Source: Solanum dulcamara
Taxonomy: Eukaryota > Streptophyta > Magnoliopsida > Solanales > Solanaceae
Reading direction: 5' to 3'
NCBI RefSeq assembly: GCF_947179165.1
Contig: NC_077247.1
Location: 13,033,501 to 13,097,500, forward strand
DNA length: 64,000 bases
Part shown: piece by piece, positions 1 through 12,100 of the stretch
Position numbering within the stretch: the first letter of the stretch is position 1
How the letters are laid out: each line of letters begins with the position of its first letter
Program-made: the position numbers and the translations under genes
The notes under the pieces: generated by a model
Told to the model about the DNA's origin: nothing
The model's database searches: none
What the model saw: the letters and a program-made list of their open reading frames with translations, nothing else

Positions 1-2209
1 GATAGAATAAGAAAGTTAAGCTTTTGTTTGAGGAACCAAGTAACGGTGTAGTCATCTCGAGTGTCCTATAAATGCCATTATGGTTGTCTCAATCATAATC
101 TCGGGGATCCTAGACATGTATTAACATAGGTTCAAATTGTTTATGGAATCAGAAACACTTGTTACCTTATAGTCTTTAGGACGTAGAGCCTGTACATTTG
201 TTACCTCTTTAACGTATAAAAGTTTCCAGGGAAATAGTTCAACTACTGTAGGAATTCAATATTCAGAAGTAAATAAGAGATGTTTAAGAATAGAGTTACC
301 CCAGAGCTCAGATCATATTCAACTTACAACTAAGATAAAGACATGCCCAAAAGAAGAAAGAGAATAAGCTTTATGAAGTCTATACTTTCCTTCAGGTGAT
401 CTTCATATACATATATCGTACCCGGCCCATCATGGGCTCGGTGAACCACTATGGCATCACAATCTCATTTTTCTTACCAAATACATATCAAGGGAAATGA
501 GAGATAGTTGTACGTACTTATACCAAAATATGCCAAGAGAAAGCTTTACATACCTCGTATGAGGTCCTCTTCATCACGTTTGCCTCGTTGTCTTTTGAAC
601 CTATTCAACATGGAAGTAGTACAAATATCAACCACTCTTGACTTTCCAGTACCTTCAGTTTCACCTTAGTATTCATGGAATCTATTTCCTTGTTCGTTTC
701 CTCGACTAGTTCTTTAGTTAGTTAAGGTGTTAACAAACATTGGGCAGCACCTCCCCTATAACGTGCCCTATCAAAATTTCCAATCACACCCCTAATAACT
801 AAATCCAACCAACAACAACAACCTGCAACATGTATACAAGCAATTCACACCAACATTACACAATACAAACTCTAAACGACTTGCTCAAAAATACGATATC
901 CAAAGTAGGGTGTCTAGCCTTTATTTTGTAACACCTTTAATTATACAAAACAAGGGGTCATGTGGTTTCCACCAGCAGAAACTTAACCCTATTTAGAACA
1001 TATTTAGGCCCTAAAACAACACACCACACCCTTGCAGCAACAACTCACAAGAACAATATTTTACTTCGAGGACAATTCAACTATAACGACTACAATTTGG
1101 GTTGTCTCCAACGCCAAGCATTCCTATACCATTTTCACGTTTCCATCCACACACAAGGTGTATAACACACTCCATAACAACACCATAAAGTTCAAATTAA
1201 AAGAAGAAACCTTACCTTACCCGAAATAGGCCACAATCTGCCAAGACGCGCCTCAGAACTTCTCTAGACGCGCTGAAATTATGTGGACTGTTTGTATGAC
1301 TTCCTCACTGTCCCAAATTGGAATTTGTTGTTATTAAACATTGTTATATAACTTCAGGATACCATAATCAATTAATTCATGGAACAGAACTCGGAGGCTT
1401 ACCTCCAAAGGGCCTAACCCATAGCCCCTCTCTTCTTGCCTCCAATGTTTTTTCCTCTTCTTTCTTTCACTTTTCTAGACGTAAAGATGGAGAGATGGTT
1501 ACGTAGACATCGTAATATACATATATACATATCCACGTGGTTGAGGAACACCGTAGATAATTAATTCACGGAGGAAAATTGGAAAACTTACCTTAAACTT
1601 CTCAAACCATGCGTGCCTCTTCCTCTCACGTTTTCTCTCTATTCTTTTGGCTGATTTTGGATAAAGAACAAGTTAAGAGTCACATAATACATATATATAT
1701 GAGGTGACACGTGTCATCCCCTAAGGGTGACATGTGTCAAGCCCTTATTAGGCCACCTCAACCATGCTGCCAATAGGGTGCTGCCACTTGGCAGTGGGGT
1801 CCACCTCCCCCAAGCAGGTGGGTCACCTGCCTGCTTGAGGTGCTGCCATGTGTCACCTATCTCGGCTGCCATGTGTCACTTTTTTTTCTCCCTCGTGGGT
1901 TCATCATCTCGTCTTATTTTAAAAATCCATGTGATCCTTGCTACGTAAGCTTGGTATGTCCTTCCGTAGATCAAGTATGTAAGACTTTTACATTAATAAC
2001 TAACGTAGGTCAATCGAATCCTACGACTCCTTACCTAGCCTCCAATTCCCTCCAGATTCTTATGACTCCATTTCCAACCTTCTCTATTATGGGGTATCAC
2101 ATTCTCCCTTCCTTAGAGTCATTATATAGTGTCGTAAAGTATCCGACTCATATGATAATGCCTAAGGAACTTATGAGACATTCCGAGTTTAAGAGTGTGG
2201 GGTGTAACA
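1..2209 (-). mobile_element. Solo-LTR family copy A, cut by the left window edge
   Basis: The right part of a long LTR. From its first bases it aligns by eye with copy E from about 42545 onward (shared agaaagttaagcttttg) and runs through the same modules to the terminal motif gtgtggggtgtaaca ending at 2209, which is TGTTACACCCC on the sense (minus) strand. About 1 kb at its other end lies outside the window. It abuts the gag of element X1, so it was inserted into that gag. The expected TSD would be gtaat (2210-2214) but cannot be checked here. It holds no coding domain; its short reading frames are chance. Confidence 0.75.
1690..1735 (-). promoter_or_regulatory. LTR promoter block of copy A (G-box plus TATA)
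   Basis: A palindromic G-box core CACGTG inside gacacgtgtc (1706-1715) lies next to a TATA-like atatatatat run (1691-1700). On the minus strand the G-box comes first and the TATA box follows. The same arrangement about 500 bp from the LTR start recurs in copies B, D and E, which argues for a real LTR promoter and for minus-strand transcription. Function is inferred. Confidence 0.5.
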
Positions 2210-3262
2210 GTAATGCCGCCTAAACAGCTGGCTGGAATATCCATGATGGAATCTCTAGTGGATCGATCATTGGAGTCCCTCCTTCTAGTCTTGGATCGAC
2301 TATAGGTACCCTGGTATCGAGGCTTCTTATATGTTCCCCTAGGGCCTCATGATAAATATGCTCCATAGATCGAGCATGGTGGAACACATCAAGAAATGAA
2401 TGGCCCACTAAATCTAGATTCTCTATGTCAACCCTTAATATGTACCATAATCCAAGCAAAAAGCAACGAACTCTCTCCTCCTCCATGGATAAGATCATGG
2501 GGGAGTAGCGAGATAGCTCATGGGACCTTGACCTATACTGTGAGAGGATTATAGAGCCCTTCTCCAACTTATAAAACTGATCACAAAACTTGTCCTTTAT
2601 GCTTTGTTGTATAAAACATGCCAAGAAAGCCTTTGAGAAGTCATAACAAGATTCAGGAGGTGACCTAGCTGGCCTAGACTGCAAGTACATGCACCACAAC
2701 TACCTGGCGAGCTACAAAACTAATGTGCAGTGAAGTAGGCTCCTCTCAACTCCACGAGGCCTAACGATTGAAGCTACTCCTGGAATGTAGTCAAGAACTC
2801 ATGGGAGTTCTTCCCAATCGCCCAAGTAAATATCAGGGTGACAGTCTCTAAAATACCTTAAGTATCTTCTGCTTGTGTAGTGGCATTAACCTGTCGTTTA
2901 CACCCGATTGTGTGGCCACATAAATTGGTAGTGGCTGACCCTTTAGGCTACTTCTACAGGCTAACTCTATGGTACTAAGATGGATCTAGAGTTGGTGCCT
3001 GCCTTATCTCACCTATCACTGCTAAAATCAAGGTGAGTATAGCATGAAGTTCTAGTGTTGTAGCTAGTGCGAGTGGCTAGGATAGTCCCTGCCCCATAAG
3101 CTGTGTCAAGGGATCCTTCTCAGACTCTGGATCCTCGTCTCTATAGTGGACCGGTGATTCAACCCTTACATAACCTCTAGGTCAACCTCTACACCTAGCT
3201 GGGGCTCTATCTGTGGACTCGAGTGCATCATCCCTGGCCATTGTGCCTTACTTGTGAGCCAT
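2210..3262 (-). pseudogene. Decayed gag of element X1 (Ty3/gypsy)
   Basis: Capsid-type Gag remnant. The probable start is ATGGCTCA read on minus from 3262, the same start as in the X2 gag at 30742. The best-preserved part is 2220-2699 (159 codons), with the blocks FSKAFLACFIQQSIKD, FYKLEKGSI and SRSHELSRYSPMIL, which match the retrotransposon Gag core (form the particle, bind RNA) of plant gypsy elements. The N-terminal third is broken by stops and frameshifts. The zinc-knuckle end is absent because LTR copy A cuts in at 2209. Pol is not visible; it was lost or lies left of the window. Confidence 0.8.
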
Positions 3263-3454
3263 CTTGTGAAAAAGTAAGCAAGTGAGAGTTTAAGGAACCA
3301 AATAAGACACATGTTGCACAAAATCAAAACAAAAGGGGAAGTCTTCCTAACAACATCCTATAGCCTCCTGAAGATAAGTTATCGATATTTTTGCACTGAT
3401 CTATAGGTCTTGACTAGACGTTAGCTCTGTACAACTGACAAAGGTGAACCTAGG

Positions 3455-3466
3455 GATCTGATACAC
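3455..3466 (-). other. Decayed primer-binding site of X1
   Basis: The minus strand reads gtgtatcagatccc immediately outside the LTR end. It resembles the initiator tRNA-Met PBS (TGGTATCAGAGC) with changes. Position between LTR and gag agrees with the role. Confidence 0.5.
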
Positions 3467-4157
3467 AATTTTCACAACCCAATTTCTCGAGCCATGATGG
3501 TACCTACTATAGCCCACTAATAGATAGGACAACGCACAACTCGAAACAACTAAAATGGGTTTAAGGGTAGAAACTAAACAAGAATAAGCAATTACAATAT
3601 AAAAAGAATAGATAAGAGGAAGACAAGCCAAAATAAATATATACAACCAATCCCTCCTAGAACCTGGAAGTCACTAGTCGAGTTGACTAAACAAAAAGAG
3701 TACAAGTCCCAAAAGTGGACCACAGAGACAAGACTTGTCTCAGAAACAAAAGGCAAGTATATATATGTACAGATGGAGACCAGATTAGTAAAAAATGCCA
3801 TGTGCTCACTCTTGTATCCCGACTAGACTTCTCCAAGTTCGAATCAATGTTGACCACAAGTGCTCGAACCTGCATCACAAAAATAGATATAGAGTGTAGT
3901 ATGAGTACCGAGAAAGGTACCTAGTAGGAATCATAGGCTGACTGAGCTTTGAAAAGTAATAGCGATATGAAAAAGAGGAATAGGATAGAACAAGGTCAAG
4001 AGCGGAAGTCTAAAATAAAGTAATGAAATGTAATGCACATTAGTGTAGAAAAGAGCCTAAATAAAAGTAGTCTACTAGATAACTACACCTAAATGGAACC
4101 CTAAAAGCCAGATGGTACACTATTGCGCAAGTTTTAATAAAAACCCAAATAGGCCAA

Positions 4158-7100
4158 TGTCACGACCCAACTCCGTAGGCCGTGACTGGTGTACGATTAG
4201 GGCACCCATATGTACCCTTAGCCCTAATGAGTATGTTAGCCGAATAAACATATGAAGAAATCAAAAAAAAATTGCTAGAGAGCGCATGAAAATAGATTTA
4301 GCATACGAAGGCCATTAAGGCCATCACGGAACATAAAGCCCAAAATATATATACAGAACCCACATCACAAGTCTACAGACCTCTACAGAATGCTAGCCTA
4401 GTCATATGATGGGACAGAGCCCCATCGTACCCCTGAATAAACAAATATTTATATCAAATGACCAGTATCAAAAGTTAGGCTCCAGAACAGTGGAGCAATT
4501 CCAACATTGCTGAGTGGAAACCCTAAGCTGGCAGATCTCCAAAGTTAACATATGTACCTGCGGACATGAAACGCAGCCCTCCGAGGAAAGGGGGGTCAGT
4601 ACGACATATGTACTGAGTATGTAAAGCATGGACAGTAACAAGTAAAGCCATTACCAGAACAGAAGGTGCAAAAGTGAGCTAAATACCCAGAATATCAAAA
4701 TGTTTTTCATTACCACAAATAATGTATACAGATAAACATATGCCATATCCGGCCCCATTATGGGATGCGGTGAACAAAACGTGGTCGCCACCCTGTCACT
4801 GGCGCCATAACATAGCATACACCAAGAGTAGGGAATATCTCTGTAACAGATCATATCATATCAGATGGTCATATCAGATCATATCATATCATATGTGTAC
4901 ATGGCACATCATAACTCCATAAATACCATGTACCATTCATACCTTCCCCCTCACGTCGGGACACGACGAATAATGCAGAAAAGTACGCACGATAGCAAAA
5001 CCTGGCCCGAGCTCAGTGAAAGAAACATTGAGACATCCACGAGTGGAGTAGTGAGAAACTATATGCAATTTAAATCATATTTGAGACTCGACGGAATAAT
5101 CAAAATGAGCTTTCATTCAAAATCGAGACAAAAGTCATATCAAGTACCTTTTGAAAATCACTATGGACTATATCACAATAGAACTTCTGGGAATCATATA
5201 TATGTATCAAGGCATAACAAAATATATTTTGGAAGTCGAGAAATTGGCCATCCTAGTTGCTTTAAGAATAGGAACTTCTTTGGAATCATATGAAAGTCAT
5301 GTACTTGCTTCGTAAAAACCATGCCAAAAAGGGAGATTAGCTTTGTATACTTATGTCAAATCATGCTAAGAGAAGGAATAAGATTTACATACTTATGCCA
5401 AAGACATGCTAAAATAAAGTATAAGCCTTACATACATATGCCAAAACATGCCGAAAGAAGAAAACGTTAGCTTTACATACCTGTTACGGGTTACTTTTTA
5501 TCCCATTCGTCTCGTCGTCCTTTAAACTTAAGTAACATAAAATCAATACAAGTATTAACAACACTTGGCTTTCCATCACCTTAGGATACACATGAGTATT
5601 TGTAGAACTCATCCCCTCGCTCGCTTTCTCAACTAGTTCCCTCACTAGTTAAAGAGTTAACGAATATCGGGCAGCATTTCCCCTATAATGTGCCCTATCC
5701 GAATTTCCAATTATACTTCTAATAGCTACAGCCAACCAACAACAATAACCTGCAGCATATATATATATAATTCACATCAATCTTATACCACATAAACTCC
5801 AAATGACTCGCTCGAAACCATGATACCAAAATAAGGTTTCTAGTTTCCGTTTTGCAAAACCTTTAACCGTATGAAGCGGGGGTGTCATGTGGCTACAACC
5901 AGAAGATCTCCCACCTCTTTTAGGACACATTTAGGCCCTGCAACACACACCACACACCTGCATCCACACACCACAAGCACAACACCTTAATTCGACTACA
6001 ATTTAACTATAGCAACTCCAATTTGGTTTGTTTGGAACGTCGAGCATATTTATGGAATTTTCATATATCCAGCCACTTACACAACGTGTAATACAATTCA
6101 TAACAACACCATAAACTCCAAATTGAAACAAAAACCCTTACCTTAACCTAAACTCGTCAAACTCGCCAAAACTATCAAAACGTAAATTCTGGACAGCCTA
6201 CTATCTTGTATTGTCGCTTAGTTTCGAAGGGGTAATTTAGGGAAAAAAGATTTGTGGCCTCAATTAAAGTTATAGACATGTGTCTTAGCGTCGCATACAA
6301 TTTCAAATCAACCCTACAACAATTTTATACCAAAAGATACGCCCAAAATACCAATAGCAGCCTGTGTAGGATTTCCGAAACGAAATCTGGGCAGCACCTC
6401 ACCTATAGTTCATCATCCTTTTTCGAGAAGATAAAAGCAAAACTGGGTTTTATAGTATAAAAAAAAGTTATATCCATATGAAATATCTTTCCAAAATATC
6501 TTGAATCACTCAAAATGAAGCTTTACACAAGGAGTTATACTATTATTACTAACAACAGTCTCATTCCAAAAACGGGTTTGTTGACAAGAATGAGAACCTC
6601 CTCAAAACCCCAACTATAAATTTTATGTTGTTAAACACCATTGCTTAACCTAAGAATACCTTAAATAATTAATTCACGGAATGAAATCGGAGGGCTTACC
6701 TTGCTTAACCAAATCCGTAGCTCTCTCTCCATGTTCTTCAAGTTTTTCTCCAATTTTTTAAGTGTAAAGATGCTGAAAAGTGAGTTGATCCAGCAATACA
6801 CATGTATATATATGTGTCCTTAAGTGGGGACACGTGGCATTCCCCTAGGGCGCCACCTCAGTCATGCATCCAATCCAAAGCCGCCACGTGGCAGCGTGGG
6901 GTCCACCAAAGCTGCTACATCACCTACTTGACCTTAAGTAGGTGCATCACCTGCTTGTCCAAGTAGGTGCATCACCTACTTGCTTTGAGTAGGCGTGTCG
7001 TTTCCTGATTTCTCTTTTGTGAGCCCGTAATCTCGTCTTACTTCAAGAGCCTATGTATTCCTTTCTACTTAAGCTCGACGGATACTCAAGTAGCTTAGTA

Positions 7101-7361
7101 TGTAAAATGTCCCAAGTTATAGATTTCACAAGTAAGTCAAGTCCTACGACTCACTACTTGACCTCTAACTTCTTCCGGTTTCTAATGACCCTATTTCCAA
7201 TCTTCTCTATTATGGAGTATCTCCTTCTCCTTTCCTTAGGATTATTTGATAGCGTTATAGATTATCCGACTCACATGACGACTTCTACGAAACATAAGAG
7301 CCTCCCAGAAACTTAAGAAGCTTAAGAAGCATTCCAAGGTACCAAAGTACGGGGTGTAACA
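4158..7361 (-). mobile_element. Solo LTR, copy B (3204 bp)
   Basis: Begins tgtcacgaccc and ends ggggtgtaaca, and is flanked by the perfect 5-bp direct repeat gccaa (4153-4157 and 7362-7366), as for a gypsy-type integrase. There is no internal coding region, so it is a solo LTR made by recombination between the two LTRs of a lost element. The host is the X1 LTR, which continues on both sides. The plus-strand reading frame at 6254-6460 resembles one on the opposite strand of copy C; it is antisense to the LTR and most likely reflects shared DNA only. Confidence 0.88.
6800..6990 (-). promoter_or_regulatory. U3 promoter block of copy B
   Basis: Contains two CACGTG G-boxes (6831-6836 and 6885-6890), a TATA-like tatatatatg at about 6805-6815, and a cluster of inverted cacctacttg / aagtaggtg words (about 6921-6985). 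The order on minus is inverted repeats, G-boxes, then TATA, the same as in copies D and E. G-boxes are known binding sites of plant bZIP and bHLH factors; activity here is inferred. Confidence 0.5.
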
Positions 7362-10356
7362 GCCAACATAAGCGATGGGTACACAGAATAGCTACAACTA
7401 CAAGAACTGAATTTGAGAACCCAAGACCAAAGAATGTAGAACATGAACCTCAAACTGAACCAGTAAAATCTGAAAAGACGGAGTCCAAACCTCTAACCAG
7501 ATGCTTACAAGAGGTACCCAAGTAACCGATCAAATGTATCAATAAACTGAAGCCAAACCTATAACCGGATGTTAATTGAAAGTGATAAAGAGGCCGAGGC
7601 CGGAGCTTGAATTCGGATGCCGGACAAAAGTGCCAAATACATCTATTGCAAATACTCCTAATGGTTCATAATCACTGAAGTCCATGGAACGACATCAACA
7701 CCTACCATAAAAACTTACCCATCTGAAATGAATCCCAAACCAATCTTGAATCATATAACAGACTCGGTATCGCTGCTAAAAACTCATAAAACAACAGAGT
7801 CGGGGAGGTACAGATAGAAAGTCATCAAAACAAGTACACTGCCTAGCTAAGGCTCAAACTATCAAACTTAAGTCTGTTACACCAGTCTACAAGGATCTAA
7901 GCTAGCCAAAAAGCATCGGGGCAAGACTAAGGCCTATCAAGTCCGAATCAAGCATTTCTAAGGCAAGCTCTAGTCAAACCTGTTGACACCCAATTTTGGC
8001 TCTCTGTTCTCAAAACTAACGTCTTCAGACTTCTTGATTGTTAAAGAGCACAAAATATAATTTTTTACACATATTTTTAGTTTTTAAAAATTATTAATAA
8101 TTATCCTAATTTTAGGATTTTCATGTCTCATTTTTTCCTTTTAATAATTTATGGATAAACATTCTTAGTTTCGTAAATAATAGGATTCTTATCTATGTTG
8201 ACACCCAACTTTGATCCTCTACAACGTAAATTAATAATCAAGATTCTTCAATTTTAAACAATTTTAAAATAATTGTTACCATTTTTTTGAATGATATGTA
8301 CATTTTTATATAATTACTTGTATAATTATTACCTTTTATGAATATTCGAAAATGATCTCATAAAGATTTTATTTTTAATTAATAATTTCTTAAATTAGTA
8401 GCTTTGGTTTTTTGAATTAATTAATTTTTAAATAGTTTAATTAATTTATTTTGTTAAAATAAAGAAGCTTGATAATTAATTAGTGTTTAGTCGTTTTATT
8501 TTAATTTTAGTCGAGTTTCCTAATTAAATTTTATTTTGCTAAAATTCTACGGCCATTTACATGGCAATATATTCAACATTACAACGCATACTACACCCAA
8601 ACCTATTTTACATTAAAATATAGAAATACTCCCTATACCACTCCTACACATAGGCATTAACCAGCCCATGCTACTTTAATTCACTAATTATATACTCCTA
8701 CAACCAATCCCAAATTTCCACCTCAATTTTCCACTACGTCCATACAATAACACATCGCAACAATCATTCCACCCCAACTTTCAATCTAACTTCACAACAT
8801 TACATAGACAACAACAAACCAAATATACAAGTCCACCGCCCTTTCCATTATTTAACAGTACAGCAGCCCACTAATATTTGTCTACTAATATTTAAACCAT
8901 TACAATACTCCCACTAATATTTGTCAGCTAACATTAATACTACTCGCAACAACCACCTACAACTAAAAAAAAACCATTTCCTACATTATTCCCTCAATCT
9001 ACACACATCATCAAAAAAAGGTAAAATTAAATCAAAATTGCACCTACCATACAATTGAGTTTTCTTGATTTTTATCAATAACCCAGCAAACTTCCACCCT
9101 TCTCCCGTCTCCAAGCTCTGACCAAACACGCCCCTCTTTTCTCCTCCTTCACAAACTCCGGTTAGCTAACAACAGCCACACCGCCCGTTTCCCATGCCCA
9201 AATCCAATGACGAACAACAACTCCAGCGAGCTCAAGCTCGCACAACCAACAAACAGCAGCAATCTCACATGAAGCAGCAACCCGCGATGCCATTTCTAGT
9301 GAACCAGTGATGCTGTCGAGCTTCACCATAGTTCCAACCTCCAAACCATCAAACAAGACGCAAGATCTGGTGATCTCAATCATTGAAGCTCTGTCTCCAT
9401 CAAACTCTATCTCCTATGAATAACAAACTAGAAACAAAACAACAACACCAATAGTGTCGAACTCTGGTGACTCTTTCTCCCTTTTATATATTTTTGTCCA
9501 TACTTATGAATTTTTTATATAATTTTGTTCATATTTATGAATATTATATATTTTAGCCTTCAAATATTATTATTCTAATAGTCTTCATCTATTTTTTAGT
9601 ATAAATATTGAATTAGATAGTTTTGTGTGCAACGTTTTTTGGGCAGTACCACATCCCCTCCTTTCCCTTTTCTTTATTATTTTCTCACTGATTAATTATT
9701 TTAGATCTGAGTTGTCTTTCTTTAGAACATATTTACAATTTTTCAGTGGCACCATTATTTCCAACAACTACTTTGATAGTTTGGTCTTTGTTCGAATTTA
9801 TTTTGATGCGTTTGTGACTATGGGTTTATGATTACAAGTTTTAGTTGATTGAATGATGTTTTTGTCTTTTGAATAATATGTGACTGTTTTTTTAGTTATT
9901 TTATTTAGTGTTGTTCATTTCTCTCCATTTTCTATCTCTTTTTGTTTTTGTTTGATTCAATTATTGGTTGTTCTATTTTATTTATTATTTTATTAGTTTC
10001 ATGCATTTTGTATAAGACTTGCGGAAAATATTTTTTGTTGTCAATGCCAACTGTTGGCTGATTTTAGGCATCCTTTTTAATGTTTTATATTATTTCATTT
10101 TTTCAGTTACTAATTTTAAGTTGGTTTTGTGCCTAGAAAATTCATTCTGGTGTCAATCTATTTACTAGTTTAATTGCTTTGAACAAACATTAAAAGTTGG
10201 CCAATGAAAAAATCTCTCCGTCGGTTTTTGAGGCCTCCCCATTTTAAAAGACGGAAATTTTAATTCAAGTTTAAATTATATATTATATTTTGTAAGTTGA
10301 AATGGTCAATTGTCATTTTATTTTACTTTTTCTTTCAGTTATTGTTACTACTTCTG

Positions 10357-10361
<5 letters not shown>

Positions 10362-10428
<67 letters not shown>

Positions 10429-10429
10429 T
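10362..10429. repeat. Compound microsatellite (TA)n(GA)n
   Basis: About 20 TA units are followed directly by about 13 GA units, inside the T LTR. Probably polymorphic. Confidence 0.95.
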
Positions 10430-11087
10430 TGACTTTTTATAAATCTTGTTGGAGAAGTTGAAACTTTTGCAAAACTTTTGTATATATTTTAATACTTGGT
10501 TCTCTTATTTGACTTTGTTTGATGATTCTGTAAATGGGTGTTCATAACTTTGTTATTGTGACCATTTTCTTTTCACAAAATATTTGTTGTTTCGTACATA
10601 AACTTGCTACTTTGATTTATTTTTAGTGATTTCATGCATTTTTTAAGTTGTGCTATTTTAATTTGGTTTCTGTTTTTCTATGTTTTATTAACTTTATGGT
10701 TATTTTATATTTTATGGATTATGTTTGCATTTTCCAATGATCTGGGTATTCTTCATTCAATTATTTGTTTATTGTTATTTATATTTCCTTAATCATTCTA
10801 CTTTTTTGGTTGGTTGTTTGATATTGTTTACTTTATTTATATTGCTGATTCAATTTTTGTTTACATATGATTTATTAAAATTGGTCTCATTCATTTTTGT
10901 AACATTGTAATACTCGTGTTGCTATATTATTTAGTTGTTATTATCAGTTTTTTATGATTGTTATTATTTGCTTGTTCCATCTTGTCTTTCGTCTGTTTCA
11001 CACAATTTTATGATTGAAATATATTGCAAGTTAAATGGTCGATGAAGAATTTACCGTTGATTTCCAAGGCCTCTCATGTTTATAAGA

Positions 11088-11094
11088 CGGATTA

Positions 11095-11191
<97 letters not shown>

Positions 11192-11210
11192 ATTATTATT
11201 ATTATTATTT
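11088..11210. repeat. Compound microsatellite (ATT)n(GTT)n(ATT)n
   Basis: A pure trinucleotide run in three blocks inside the T LTR. It gives a false 86-codon frame of isoleucine and valine runs. Confidence 0.95.
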
Positions 11211-12082
11211 ATACCTTACTAATACTTCTACTAAGTGTCTTTACAAGTACCCAGCTAGAGTTGCTTCCTGAGGAAGTTATTTGAATTTAATGAAGTTCAA
11301 ATATTATTTTTAATTAATTATTGTGTATATTATTGATGTTAGGCAAAACTTAGGACGTAAATCCTTACATAAAGAAAATTTAATTGATTTAACTATTTAA
11401 TCAGTTAATTCACATTTTTAGACAATACTAAATAATCTATTTCCTTTAAAATATTTTTCATAATTTATCCTCTCATTGATATTGTAAGTTAAAAAATATT
11501 ATTTGAGAATACTTTTTTTTCTTCTATCAAAGAAATATTTTTCTTTTCACACATTACAAAAGGTTTTTTTTTTTGGTAAAAGAGTTCCCTTTTTCCATAC
11601 TAATAAAGGGCAATTCCTTTAATATTGCATAAAAACTACCATTTTTATTATATACATTTATATCATCTTTCTCATATTTTCATACACATAGTTGACAATA
11701 ATATACATTATTTACTTGATATATATTCTTTAGTACATATATTTTATACAATTTTAGTATATATTTCTTTATATATATGTGTGTTATACTTGCAAATAAT
11801 GATTTTATCCCCTCCCTTTTTGATAAATTAAGTCTAGCCAGGCACCACATTTTGTAGATTCTGAAGGATGCCTAACACCTTCCCTTCAAAATAATATAAA
11901 CTCTTACCTAGAATCTAAATTGGTTTTTCACATATTGAAATGTGAGTCATACATGTCATGCATCAAATAAGTTTTCTTATTTTACTTAATAAATTAGGTG
12001 GCGACACTATACAATAATTAATCCTTTTAGAGTCTATAAGTTGTGATTTATCTAACTTCGATAAAAATAGGGCATAACAGTT

Positions 12083-12100
12083 TGGCGACTCCGCGGGGGA
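12083..12100 (+). other. Primer-binding site of T, tRNA-Arg type
   Basis: tggcgactccgcggggga starts 3 bases after the LTR end gggcataaca. It matches the complement of a plant tRNA-Arg 3' end (TGGCGACTCCGCTGGGGA) at 17 of 18 positions, from my knowledge of that tRNA. A tRNA-Arg primer is the known habit of the Tat/Ogre lineage, unlike the initiator-Met PBS of the other elements here. It also fixes the plus orientation of T. Confidence 0.8.

Noticed and set aside
1840..2223. 127-codon plus frame
   Set aside because: Antisense to LTR copy A; a similar shorter frame in D (26292-26552) is the same LTR terminal segment.
6254..6460. 68-codon frame similar to a frame at 17605-17829
   Set aside because: Lies antisense to the LTR in both copies; similarity is explained by shared LTR DNA.
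11024..11284. 86-codon frame with isoleucine and valine runs
   Set aside because: Translation of an ATT/GTT microsatellite.
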